64,000 nucleotides of DNA, from NCBI RefSeq assembly GCF_022012335.1, contig NZ_JAKLTO010000004.1, positions 1 to 64,000 of the forward strand, in the 5' to 3' direction. Below are positions 34,281 to 42,523 of the stretch, piece by piece. The notes beneath the pieces are model-generated. The model saw only the letters and a list, made by a program, of their open reading frames with translations, was not told the origin of the DNA and searched no databases. The first letter of the stretch is position 1; each line of letters starts with the position of its first letter. Position numbers and translations under genes: made by a program. Origin of the DNA: Flavobacterium sp. SM15 (GTDB lineage: Bacteria > Bacteroidota > Bacteroidia > Flavobacteriales > Flavobacteriaceae).

Positions 34281-34423
34281 CGTTTTTTCTTTAAAGTTAA
34301 AAAATTTCTTTAACATAGATTTCATAATTCTGAAACATACTTTCTGAAAACAAGCGGTTTATCTTGCATAAAATGTGCTGTTAATTGGAAATATCGTGCT
34401 ATTTTTTAACAATGCTTTGAAAC

Positions 34424-34431
34424 TAAATTTG
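34424..34431 (+). promoter_or_regulatory. -7 element of the aldehyde dehydrogenase gene
   Basis: TAAATTTG is a full -7 match about 30 nt before the ATG. The lack of a clear -33 element fits a promoter needing an activator, such as the nearby AraC protein. Confidence 0.55.
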
Positions 34432-34462
34432 GAAGTAAACAAACAAATAACAAATTGAAATT

Positions 34463-35968
34463 ATGAGCAATTTAATTCAAAGACCCGAGTTTAAGTCTAA
34501 GTATGATAACTATATTGGAGGAAAATTTGTAGCCCCGATATACGGTCAGTATTTTGATGTAGTTTCCCCAATCGACGGTAAAGTTTTTACCCAAGCCGCC
34601 CGATCTACTAAAGAAGATATCAATCTAGCGGTGGATAAAGCTGCCGAAGCCTTTAAAAGCTGGAGTAAAGTCTCAGCAACTAACAGAAGTAATTTATTAT
34701 TTAAAATTGCACAAGTAATCGAGGACAATCTTGAATTGATTGCTGCAGCCGAAACGGTCGATAACGGAAAAGCGATTCGTGAAACCATGGCAGCCGACAT
34801 TCCTTTAGCAATTGACCATTTTCGTTATTTTGCCAGTGTAATCCGGGCGGAAGAAGGTTCTGTAAACGAATTGGATGAGCACACGGTTTCTTTGATTGTT
34901 CACGAGCCAATAGGAGTAGTGGCGCAAATCATTCCGTGGAATTTTCCGATTTTAATGGCAGTTTGGAAGTTAGCGCCTGCATTAGCTGCAGGAAATTGTG
35001 TAGTATTGAAACCTGCAGAAAATACTCCGGTATCGATTATGGTTCTTATGGAAATCATAGGTGATTTGCTTCCGGCGGGCGTTGTAAATATCGTAAACGG
35101 TTTTGGTGCAGAATTGGGAAGACATTTGGTGACCAATCCAAAAGTTTCCAAAGCTGCCTTTACCGGCTCAACTGCTACGGGAAGAATGGTGATGCAGTAC
35201 GCTACGGAAAATATTGTTCCAGTAACTTTGGAATTAGGAGGAAAGTCGCCAAACATTTTTTTCCCATCAGTAATGGATCACGACGATGAATTTTTAGACA
35301 AAGCTTTAGAAGGAGCAGCTTTATATTGTTTGAATCAAGGAGAAATCTGTACTTGTCCCTCAAGATTACTGATCCATGAATCCATCTACGACAAGTTTAT
35401 GGAACTACTTATTGCGCGTGTAAAAAGCGTAAAAACGGGAAATCCTTTAGATCCTAATGTGATGATGGGAGCACAGGCTTCCAAAATACAGAAGGATAAA
35501 ATAATGACTTACATCAATTTAGGAAAAGAAGAAGGGGCAGAACTTTTGTTAGGTGGCGAAGTAAATGCTTTTGGAAACGATTTGGACGATGGCTTTTACA
35601 TCCAACCGACAATTTTTAAAGGAAACAATAAAATGCGCATTTTCCAGGAAGAAATTTTCGGGCCAGTTTTAGCGGTTACTACATTCAAAACCACTGAAGA
35701 AGCCATTGCAATTGCCAATGATTCCATTTATGGTTTAGGAGCGGGAGTTTGGACAAGGGATGCACATGAGTTGTATTTGGTTCCAAGAGCAATTCAAGCG
35801 GGCCGTGTTTGGGTGAACCAGTATCATGCCTATCCGGCTGGTGCTCCGTTTGGGGGATATAAACAATCGGGAATCGGTCGTGAAAACCATAAACAGATGC
35901 TGGATCATTACCGACAAACCAAAAACATGCTGATTTCTTACAACAAAAATAAGTTAGGATTTTTTTAA
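34463..35968 (+). CDS. aldehyde dehydrogenase family protein
   Basis: This 501-residue NAD(P)-dependent enzyme oxidises aldehydes to acids. Visible residues are N160 (PWN), K183 (VLKPAENTP), the general base E257 in LELGGKSPN, and the catalytic C296 in NQGEICTCPSR. The extra Cys at 298 and the overall type match the ExaC/AldB/AcoD group that handles acetaldehyde and related short aldehydes. It is followed by a DUF779 gene and a convergent AraC regulator, a combination often seen with this ALDH group. A hairpin terminator separates it from DUF779. Confidence 0.93.
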   Translation: MSNLIQRPEFKSKYDNYIGGKFVAPIYGQYFDVVSPIDGKVFTQAARSTKEDINLAVDKAAEAFKSWSKVSATNRSNLLFKIAQVIEDNLELIAAAETVDNGKAIRETMAADIPLAIDHFRYFASVIRAEEGSVNELDEHTVSLIVHEPIGVVAQIIPWNFPILMAVWKLAPALAAGNCVVLKPAENTPVSIMVLMEIIGDLLPAGVVNIVNGFGAELGRHLVTNPKVSKAAFTGSTATGRMVMQYATENIVPVTLELGGKSPNIFFPSVMDHDDEFLDKALEGAALYCLNQGEICTCPSRLLIHESIYDKFMELLIARVKSVKTGNPLDPNVMMGAQASKIQKDKIMTYINLGKEEGAELLLGGEVNAFGNDLDDGFYIQPTIFKGNNKMRIFQEEIFGPVLAVTTFKTTEEAIAIANDSIYGLGAGVWTRDAHELYLVPRAIQAGRVWVNQYHAYPAGAPFGGYKQSGIGRENHKQMLDHYRQTKNMLISYNKNKLGFF

Positions 35969-35996
35969 TAGTTGAAGTTTCTGGTTGTTTGTTAAG

Positions 35997-36021
35997 AGTG
36001 CTCTTTCGGGAGCACTTTTTT
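35997..36021 (+). terminator. terminator or attenuator between ALDH and DUF779 genes
   Basis: AGTGCTC-TTTCGG-GAGCACT followed by a T run. It lies within the longer open frame of the next gene, which supports the start at 36043. Partial read-through would set the ratio of the two products. Confidence 0.85.
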
Positions 36022-36042
36022 ACTAATTGCAAAATTGGAAGT

Positions 36043-36420
36043 ATGTTGAAAAGAATTGAAATAACCGACAAAGCAAAAGAAATGGTTGTTTTGCTTAAAA
36101 AATCGTTCAGGGATTTATTATTTTATCAGGCGGGCGGTTGTTGTGAGGGAACGCAACCACAATGTCTGGAGAAAAATGCTGTTTTTTTGCGAACTGCAGA
36201 TGTTTGTATCGGTCAGGTAGAAGGAATTGATTTCTGGCTCGATAAAGATTTGTTTGAGTACTGGAAACACGCCCATTTTACCTTAGATATTGCTGAAGGT
36301 TTTGGTGTTGGCGGATTTTCTTTAGAAGCTCCTTACGGCAAAACGTTTGTGATCCGTTATCGTTTGTTTACTGAAGAGGAATTGAAAAATCTGGAACCGG
36401 TTCGTTACTATACCTACTAA
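36043..36420 (+). CDS. DUF779 domain-containing protein
   Basis: This 125-residue protein carries the DUF779 signature QAGGCCEGTQPQC. Conserved cysteines in this motif and in ADVCIG could bind metal. Function is unknown; the family is repeatedly encoded beside ExaC-type aldehyde dehydrogenases, as here. ATG 36043 is chosen over an upstream GTG/TTG-type start because the terminator hairpin occupies the intervening sequence. Its stop codon overlaps by 4 nt the stop codon of the convergent AraC gene. Confidence 0.88.
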   Translation: MLKRIEITDKAKEMVVLLKKSFRDLLFYQAGGCCEGTQPQCLEKNAVFLRTADVCIGQVEGIDFWLDKDLFEYWKHAHFTLDIAEGFGVGGFSLEAPYGKTFVIRYRLFTEEELKNLEPVRYYTY

Positions 36421-37343
36421 TTTACAAAGTTCATTAACTGATATTGTTTTGGGGTAACGCCCTCATATTTTTTAAAGATCCGGATGAAATAATTCGAGTC
36501 TTCAAACCCTGAAGCATAGCTTACTTCGTTAATCTGAATGTTTGGATCTTTCAGAAGTTGTTTAGCTTGCTTTATCTTCTCATTGAGAATAAATTCGATT
36601 GGACTCATACCTAATTCTCTTTTGAAATAGCGGTAAAACGAAGTTGGGCTCATGCAAGCTTTATTGCTGAGGTCTTTCAGGTTTATGTTTTCACGGATAT
36701 TGGTTCGGATGTATTCCAAAACCGGAACCATTGGGTTGTTTTTATCGTTTAGTTTGTTGGTATTAATGGCTTTTGCCGTTTGGGTTTGAATAATACGCAC
36801 CAATAATTCCTGAAGGGTCAAATCCGCTAAAGCATCTTTGGTAATGGAATTGCTCATACATTCTTTAATCAGCTTGTTAATGGTCGAAGCCAATTCTACA
36901 TTGTTGTAGAAGAAATAATTATCATAATCCAGTTTCCAGAAATTGTTTTGTCCTTCTTTGGGATAACGTTCGTTTAAGAATTGCAGGGTTTCGTTAATCT
37001 TAAAATGATCGATTGCCAGCGCCAAACATTGTGTAGGGTTGTGTTTTGAAGCCTCAGGAAAATCAATTTTCATTTCTACATTGGATGGAATGATTACCGT
37101 TTCGCCCGGGAGATACTCAAACTCAGGATCATCAAAAAGATGCATTACTTTTTTGCCTCGTAACATACTGGTTACTACCAAGTCGTTAAATTTTAAAGGA
37201 ACGAGTTGTGATTCCTGATAGGTTTCAAACAGATTCAATTCGCAATTGTTCAGCGAATACACCGTGCGGTTCTCTACTAAGGTTTTTAATGATTTTTCAT
37301 TGGATAGAACCGGAGTTTGGAGCAATGTTCTTATGTTATTCAT
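36417..37343 (-). CDS. AraC family transcriptional regulator
   Basis: This 308-residue protein has an N-terminal sensing domain of the AraC N-type (about 1-200) and a C-terminal pair of helix-turn-helix motifs, with LKDLSNKACMSPTSFYRYFKRE as the first and EVSYASGFEDSNYFIRIFKK as the second. It ends in YEGVTPKQYQ, standard for the family. It is convergent with the ALDH-DUF779 genes and is the obvious candidate for their activator in response to an alcohol- or aldehyde-related signal. That link is inferred from position only. Confidence 0.9.
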   Translation of the reverse strand: MNNIRTLLQTPVLSNEKSLKTLVENRTVYSLNNCELNLFETYQESQLVPLKFNDLVVTSMLRGKKVMHLFDDPEFEYLPGETVIIPSNVEMKIDFPEASKHNPTQCLALAIDHFKINETLQFLNERYPKEGQNNFWKLDYDNYFFYNNVELASTINKLIKECMSNSITKDALADLTLQELLVRIIQTQTAKAINTNKLNDKNNPMVPVLEYIRTNIRENINLKDLSNKACMSPTSFYRYFKRELGMSPIEFILNEKIKQAKQLLKDPNIQINEVSYASGFEDSNYFIRIFKKYEGVTPKQYQLMNFVN

Positions 37344-37431
37344 TTAGGCAAAAGAAATAAGCAGTTCGTTTGTTTTCAGATAAATAAATATACTTAAAAT
37401 AAATTTCGTTTGCTTTAAATTTCTAATAATA

Positions 37432-38295
37432 TCACAAAATTTCCTCTACATGACGTTTGATGTTTTCCGATATTTTTTTGGTTGGCAAATCATTCTCATC
37501 GTTCCCGAAAGGGTCTTCTATTTCTTCTGCAATCAACTCCAAACTCGCCAAAACATAAAAGATGAATACAACAACCGGAACTACATAATAACCAAGAGAA
37601 AAAGCATATCCGAAAGGTAAGGTCATCACATAAAAGAAAATGAATTTCTTAAGGAATGCACTGTAAGAGTAGGGAATAGGCGTATTTTTAATCCGTTCAC
37701 ATGCGCCGCAAATATCTGTAAACGATTGTATTTCATTGTTAAGAATAATCAGCTGATCGCCGGTTATTTTTCCTGAAGTATACAAATCGTTTATCTTCTC
37801 AAACATCATTTTTGCCACTTGATTCGGACGGTGCTTTTCATGATCGATTTTTAAATCCAGTCCTTCAAAGAGCATTAATCCGGTTTCTTCGTTTTTAAGG
37901 TGTTTGTTTAAAATTGAAGCATAACTCGGAATCGTTTTTTTAAAAAAAGCCCTGTCATGGTCGTTTTTTAAAATCGCAGAAAGTTTTATAGCAAAATTTC
38001 GACTGTTGTTTACCAAACTTCCCCACATTTTTCGGCCTTCCCACCAACGATCGTAAGCAGTATTGGTTCTGAAAACCAATAATAAAGAAATTACAAAGCC
38101 AAGCATTCCGTGCATAGTGCCAAGGTTTCTTACATAGCTTTTTTCGGGAAGATTTAGATACTCCACTTCCAACCAGCCAACAATTCCGGAATAAAGTCCA
38201 ATAAAAAACATAATAGGCAATAACTGACGAAAAGTATCCGACTTATGAAAACGAAAAATAAAAGTAATCCAGTCCTTAGTATTGTATTGTACCAT
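37432..38295 (-). CDS. bestrophin family membrane protein (RFP-TM/YneE type)
   Basis: This 287-residue protein resembles bacterial bestrophin homologues, which form pentameric ion channels in the inner membrane. Diagnostic stretches are LVFRTNTAYDRWWEGRK after the second hydrophobic segment, CERIKNTPIPYSYS in the middle, and EEIEDPFGNDENDLP near the C-terminus. There are about four hydrophobic segments. Ion selectivity cannot be read from sequence; the studied bacterial homologue conducts cations. The 5' region between recG and this gene contains a heptamer tandem repeat that could influence its expression. Confidence 0.88.
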   Translation of the reverse strand: MVQYNTKDWITFIFRFHKSDTFRQLLPIMFFIGLYSGIVGWLEVEYLNLPEKSYVRNLGTMHGMLGFVISLLLVFRTNTAYDRWWEGRKMWGSLVNNSRNFAIKLSAILKNDHDRAFFKKTIPSYASILNKHLKNEETGLMLFEGLDLKIDHEKHRPNQVAKMMFEKINDLYTSGKITGDQLIILNNEIQSFTDICGACERIKNTPIPYSYSAFLKKFIFFYVMTLPFGYAFSLGYYVVPVVVFIFYVLASLELIAEEIEDPFGNDENDLPTKKISENIKRHVEEIL

Positions 38296-38329
38296 TTTTT
38301 AATTGAAAGATTTAAAAATTAAATGATTT

Positions 38330-38364
38330 CATAATTCATAATTCATAATTCATAATTCATAATT
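38330..38364. repeat. heptamer tandem repeat (CATAATT)5
   Basis: Five perfect copies of CATAATT abut the recG stop codon and lie 34 nt upstream of the bestrophin-family start codon. On the transcribed strand the unit reads AATTATG, so each copy supplies an ATG in a rotating frame. Confidence 0.9.
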
Positions 38365-40469
38365 TAACTGATATAATTCCAAATATTCTGTTTTTTTCCA
38401 AGTTCGATAAAAACCCTTCGTAAAGTCTGATGTTCCGGTTTTTCCATCGAAGCATCATCTTTTAAAAGTTTAATGGCACAATGACGTGCCAATTGCAGAA
38501 TTTCACGGTCCTTGACTAAATCGGCAATCTGTAAATTCAAGACGCCGCTTTGTTGGGTTCCCATAATATCGCCCGGTCCTCGTAGTTTTAAATCGACTTC
38601 CGCTATTTCGAAACCGTCATTAGTGGAACACATGGTTTCGATTCGTGTTTTGGTATCGTTGCTTAATTTATGACCGGTCATCAAAATACAGTAACTCTGT
38701 TCGGCACCACGACCAACACGACCGCGTAACTGATGCAATTGCGATAAACCAAAACGTTCGGCGCTTTCAATGATCATTACGCTGGCATTAGGAACATTTA
38801 CACCAACTTCGATAACGGTTGTGGCCACCATAATATTGGTTTTACCTTCAGAAAAACGTTTCATTTCAGCATCTTTTTCCGCTGGTTTCATTTGTCCGTG
38901 AACGATGGAAACCGAATATTGTGGTAAAGGGAAATCGCGTGTAATTCCATTAAAACCATCCATTAAATCTTTATAATCCATTTTTTCAGATTCCTGAATG
39001 AGCGGATACACGATGTAAATCTGTCTTCCTTTCGCAATTTCATCGCGAATGAATTTCCAAACTTTCAAACGATTGTTGTCGTAGCGATGCACTGTTGTTA
39101 TCGGTTTTCGTCCCGGTGGTAATTCATCGATTACGGAAACATCCAAATCACCATATAAACTCATGGCAAGAGTTCGGGGAATTGGCGTTGCGGTCATCAC
39201 TAAAACATGTGGTGGCACTTCGTTCTTCTTCCATAATTTACTTCGTTGTTCTACACCAAAACGATGTTGTTCGTCTATTATTGCTAAACCTAAATTTTTG
39301 AACTTCACTTTATCTTCAAGCAAAGCATGGGTTCCGATGATAATGTGTAAACTGCCATTTTCAAGTTCTTCGTGAATGATTTTCCTGTCGGCAGTTTTAG
39401 TAGAACCGGTTAATAGTTTTATGTTGAGGTTCAAGTCTTTGGCTAATTCCGTGATTCCGTTGAAATGTTGAGAGGCAAGAATTTCTGTCGGAGCCATCAA
39501 ACATGCTTGAAATCCATTATCCAAAGCCAAAAGCATACTCATTAATCCTACGATGGTTTTTCCGGAACCCACATCACCTTGTAAGAGACGATTCATTTGT
39601 GCGTTGCTTCCTAAATCATTTCGAATTTCCTTAAGTACTTTTTTCTGAGCATTGGTCAAATCAAACGGAAGATGATTGTTGTAAAAATTGGTAAAATAAT
39701 CGCCAACGTTTTCAAAGGGATGTCCTTTTATTTTGTGTTTTCGGATGAGGTTTTTGGTAATGAGTTGTAATTGAATAAAGAACAATTCTTCAAACTTCAA
39801 TCGAAATTGCGCCTTAGCTAAAAAATCCTGATTTTTAGGAAAATGGATGTTGAATAAGGCAGCGTTTTTCGGAATCAGCTTCAACTCTTCCAGTAAATAA
39901 CCTGGTAAAGTTTCTGTAAATAAAGCTTGGGTTTCCATGAACAATTGCTGCATTATTTTGTTGATGACTTTGTTGGAAATCCCTTTATTGCTCAGTTTTT
40001 CCGTACTTGGATAAACCGGCTGCATGGCGCTTCTTAAACTTGCTTTATGTTCCTCAAGCAGTTCCATTTCCGGATGCGCCATATTAAAAACACCGTTAAA
40101 CGAAGTGGTTTTGCCAAAAATCACATACACAACATTGATTTTCAGACTTTCGCGTATCCATTTATGACCTTGAAACCAAACGAGTTCCATTTGTCCGGTA
40201 TCGTCAACAAAAGTGGCAACTAAGCGTTTTCCTTTTTTTTGTTCAACGGTTTTTATATTGATGATTTTCCCGACAACTTGAACTTCCGAATTGCTGTTTT
40301 GCAACTCATTGATTTTGTAGTATCGGGTTCGGTCAATATAACGATTTGGATATAAATTGATTAAATCGCCGTAACGATGAATATTAAGTTCCTTGCGCAA
40401 CAAATCCCCGCGCTGTGGGCCAACGCCTTTTAAATATTCTATGGGAGTTTCAAGCAGGTTTTGTTGCAT
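38364..40469 (-). CDS. recG: ATP-dependent DNA helicase RecG
   Basis: This 701-residue superfamily 2 helicase remodels stalled forks and Holliday junctions. It has an N-terminal wedge/OB domain (from KGVGPQRGDLLRKELNI), Walker A GDVGSGKT, the DEQH box in IIDEQHRFGV, motif III VMTATPIPRT, and motif VI QLRGRVGRG. Start 40469 (MQQNLLETPIEYLKG) fits homologues; the open frame continues 13 codons upstream to 40508 without support. It lies downstream of the three-gene operon at 40.5-42.4 kb on the same strand, 48 nt after its last stop. Confidence 0.96.
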   Translation of the reverse strand: MQQNLLETPIEYLKGVGPQRGDLLRKELNIHRYGDLINLYPNRYIDRTRYYKINELQNSNSEVQVVGKIINIKTVEQKKGKRLVATFVDDTGQMELVWFQGHKWIRESLKINVVYVIFGKTTSFNGVFNMAHPEMELLEEHKASLRSAMQPVYPSTEKLSNKGISNKVINKIMQQLFMETQALFTETLPGYLLEELKLIPKNAALFNIHFPKNQDFLAKAQFRLKFEELFFIQLQLITKNLIRKHKIKGHPFENVGDYFTNFYNNHLPFDLTNAQKKVLKEIRNDLGSNAQMNRLLQGDVGSGKTIVGLMSMLLALDNGFQACLMAPTEILASQHFNGITELAKDLNLNIKLLTGSTKTADRKIIHEELENGSLHIIIGTHALLEDKVKFKNLGLAIIDEQHRFGVEQRSKLWKKNEVPPHVLVMTATPIPRTLAMSLYGDLDVSVIDELPPGRKPITTVHRYDNNRLKVWKFIRDEIAKGRQIYIVYPLIQESEKMDYKDLMDGFNGITRDFPLPQYSVSIVHGQMKPAEKDAEMKRFSEGKTNIMVATTVIEVGVNVPNASVMIIESAERFGLSQLHQLRGRVGRGAEQSYCILMTGHKLSNDTKTRIETMCSTNDGFEIAEVDLKLRGPGDIMGTQQSGVLNLQIADLVKDREILQLARHCAIKLLKDDASMEKPEHQTLRRVFIELGKKQNIWNYIS

Positions 40470-40517
40470 ACCGCTAAGATAGTTTTTAATCGGAAAAGAA
40501 AAACACAACCAAATTAT

Positions 40518-41207
40518 TTACCTCAAATTTTGGATAATTTTAGTGGCAGTAGCTGTGTTTTGTCGTTTCAATTCTTCTATGATTCGTTCTTTATCTGTTT
40601 CTTTTAATTCAGGAACTGGTTTGATGAAATTGGTTTGGTCAGCTTCTTTAAAAAATAAAGCATCAGTCCATTTATTTCGGATTCCGTCAATTACCAGATG
40701 AATTCGATCTTCATTTCCTTTATTGGTAACGGAATGGGTAAAGTTAGCATCGATATACCAGCATTCCCCTTCGTTCATTATTATTCGTTCATTGTTTAGA
40801 ATAAATTCAACTTCCGGGTTTGTTATGATTGGAATATGAATACGAAAGCATCCGTCTTCATAACCTAAACAATAATCCTTATGAGGTTTTATTTCCGCAC
40901 CAACAGCTAATCGTAATAAACGTACCGATGTTTTCTCGAATAATAGTTCATCAAGGATTTTTTTAAAGTAGTTGCAGGAATTAAGTGCTTCGGTGTAAAT
41001 AAGGCTTTTGTTCCCTAAATTCATTGCGCTAATGTTTTCCGATTTCCCATCTTCCGACATCAATGCAATGGAAGACCAATTCCCAACATAATCATTTTTA
41101 TTGAAATGATCCACCCAGTTTATTGGCACTACTTTTTCCACATCGATTTTCAATTTTTCCACATCGAAAACCATAGGGAATTTTATGTGTCTTATTAAGT
41201 TGTCCAT
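40518..41207 (-). CDS. aspartyl/asparaginyl beta-hydroxylase family 2OG-Fe(II) oxygenase
   Basis: This 229-residue protein has the double-stranded beta-helix signature of 2-oxoglutarate/Fe(II) oxygenases. The facial triad is H109-x-D111 (PHKDYCLGYEDG) and H158 (NFTHSVTNKG), and R168 in DRIHLVIDG should hold 2-oxoglutarate. It has no signal peptide, so it acts in the cytosol. Members hydroxylate peptides, free amino acids or other small molecules; the substrate is unknown. Its ATG lies 1 nt after the stop of the HEAGH gene, so the two are probably translationally coupled. It is the third gene of the operon. Confidence 0.88.
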   Translation of the reverse strand: MDNLIRHIKFPMVFDVEKLKIDVEKVVPINWVDHFNKNDYVGNWSSIALMSEDGKSENISAMNLGNKSLIYTEALNSCNYFKKILDELLFEKTSVRLLRLAVGAEIKPHKDYCLGYEDGCFRIHIPIITNPEVEFILNNERIIMNEGECWYIDANFTHSVTNKGNEDRIHLVIDGIRNKWTDALFFKEADQTNFIKPVPELKETDKERIIEELKRQNTATATKIIQNLR

Positions 41208-41208
41208 A

Positions 41209-41703
41209 TTAATCGCGTAACCATTTTTGCATTACCGGAAAAGCTTTGCGGTTATTTTTTTCAGCCCGCTCAGCACTTAGGGCAAGTCCGGCCCATTCCA
41301 AAAAAGGTAATCCTATAAAATTCTTCTGCGAATAATTTTCAATGAGCCAATCAGAATTTCCCTTGTAGCCATTTTTATGAAAAACGACTTCAAGAGGCAA
41401 TTCTAAATGATTAGCTGCAGCATATGACCATAACATGGCACCGATTTCATCGCCCTGAGACGGCCATTCTTTAGCCATAGCATCGGTACCGATAAGTTTT
41501 CTTTCACTTGCAGAAGTTACGGCAAGATGTCCGGCTTCGTGAAGTATATCACCCGGATATTGCAATTTGGAATAATCAATGTAAAGACAATCCGGACCTA
41601 ACTCAAGTCCTGGCAGAAAAGTATCGTCGTTTAATTCTTTTTCGATGGTTTTGAGTTCAATTTCTTCTAAAAAGGCAATTATTTTATGTAATTCTGCAGT
41701 CAT
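41209..41703 (-). CDS. HEAGH-motif protein of unknown function, possible zinc metallopeptidase
   Basis: This 164-residue soluble protein carries HEAGH at residues 55-59 within DILHEAGHLAVTS, a classic HExxH zinc-binding pattern. The segment QGDEIGAMLWSYAAA (from about 83) follows at a distance where a third ligand such as E86 could lie. There is no signal peptide or membrane segment. I do not recognise a named family. It sits 10 nt after the PP-loop ATPase gene and 1 nt before the oxygenase gene. Either a small metallopeptidase or a metal-binding protein that has lost catalysis is possible. Confidence 0.75.
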   Translation of the reverse strand: MTAELHKIIAFLEEIELKTIEKELNDDTFLPGLELGPDCLYIDYSKLQYPGDILHEAGHLAVTSASERKLIGTDAMAKEWPSQGDEIGAMLWSYAAANHLELPLEVVFHKNGYKGNSDWLIENYSQKNFIGLPFLEWAGLALSAERAEKNNRKAFPVMQKWLRD

Positions 41704-41713
41704 AGCTGATGTT

Positions 41714-42448
41714 TTATTTCGGAATTAGATCACAATACCAGAAACCATAATCAAAAGCTTCAGTATCATTCGTGTCACAAGCTGTGTTTGAAGTGTCAGT
41801 TTTCGGTTTTTCATATTTTCGGTAAACGATTTCGCCTAGTTCAAAATCTATCGGTTTAGAGAAAATTGGGCCGTCAAAAGTAAAGGTGTGAAATTCTCCG
41901 TTTTCTCCACAAACATCTACATCATCAGGTAAATCAGCAATAAATTGTTCGTCGATGATTCGGCCTACAAAACTTTTATCAAGATTGCGTTCGTTTACGC
42001 AAGTAACAATTGTCTTGAATCCTAAAGATAAAAACTCTTTAATTAAATCTTTAGTGTCAATTTTCCACAGTGGAAAGATTCCTTCGAGTTGCATTTCAGC
42101 TAGTTTGCTTTCACGGTATTTTCGTAAATCTTCTAAAAAAATATCGCCAAAAATTGAATGCGTTACGCCATTATTGGTGTATTGTTTTAAGGTTTCACGC
42201 ATTACGTCTTCATAAACTTCCATAGTTGGCATTTCGGGAATTTCCATTTTATGGAGTGGTAAACCGATACTTGCAGCTTGTTGTTCTAAAAGTTCAGCGC
42301 GAACCCCGTGCATGGAAATACGATTGTATTGCTTGTTCACACTTGTTAGAAGCGAAACAATTTCGATTTCAGGATTTTGAAGAGTTTTATATAAAGCCAG
42401 AGCAGAATCTTTGCCACTGCTCCAGTTAAAAATTGCTTTTGTTTTCAC
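41714..42448 (-). CDS. diphthine-ammonia ligase family (DUF71) PP-loop ATPase
   Basis: This 244-residue protein has the PP-loop SSGKDSAL at residues 10-17, which binds ATP and activates substrates by adenylation. It also has the family motif GENGEFHTF near residue 200 and the GDIFLEDLRKYRE stretch. In archaea and eukaryotes this family makes diphthamide, but bacteria lack diphthamide, so the bacterial members must act on something else. It is the first gene of an operon with a HEAGH protein and a 2OG oxygenase. A short C-terminal extension rich in Thr, Asp and Cys is unusual. Confidence 0.85.
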   Translation of the reverse strand: MKTKAIFNWSSGKDSALALYKTLQNPEIEIVSLLTSVNKQYNRISMHGVRAELLEQQAASIGLPLHKMEIPEMPTMEVYEDVMRETLKQYTNNGVTHSIFGDIFLEDLRKYRESKLAEMQLEGIFPLWKIDTKDLIKEFLSLGFKTIVTCVNERNLDKSFVGRIIDEQFIADLPDDVDVCGENGEFHTFTFDGPIFSKPIDFELGEIVYRKYEKPKTDTSNTACDTNDTEAFDYGFWYCDLIPK

Positions 42449-42496
42449 GGAAATTAATTTGAGTGTAAACTTACTAAAAAGTCCGAAATTCCTTTG

Positions 42497-42504
42497 TATT
42501 TTTG
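42497..42504 (+). promoter_or_regulatory. -7 element of the M1 peptidase gene
   Basis: TATTTTTG is a full -7 match 19 nt before the ATG. No well-spaced -33 element is visible. Confidence 0.5.
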
Positions 42505-42523
42505 AACTTCTTATAACTGAAAA

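Noticed and set aside
34546-35256. Minus-strand open frames inside the aldehyde dehydrogenase gene
   Set aside because: They are shadows of a well-conserved coding frame and have no start or promoter signals.
35989-36042. 18-residue extension of the DUF779 protein
   Set aside because: It reads through a terminator hairpin and is not part of the family.
38330-38364. CRISPR or attachment site
   Set aside because: A 7-nt unit in perfect tandem is a simple sequence repeat; no integrase or cas gene is near.
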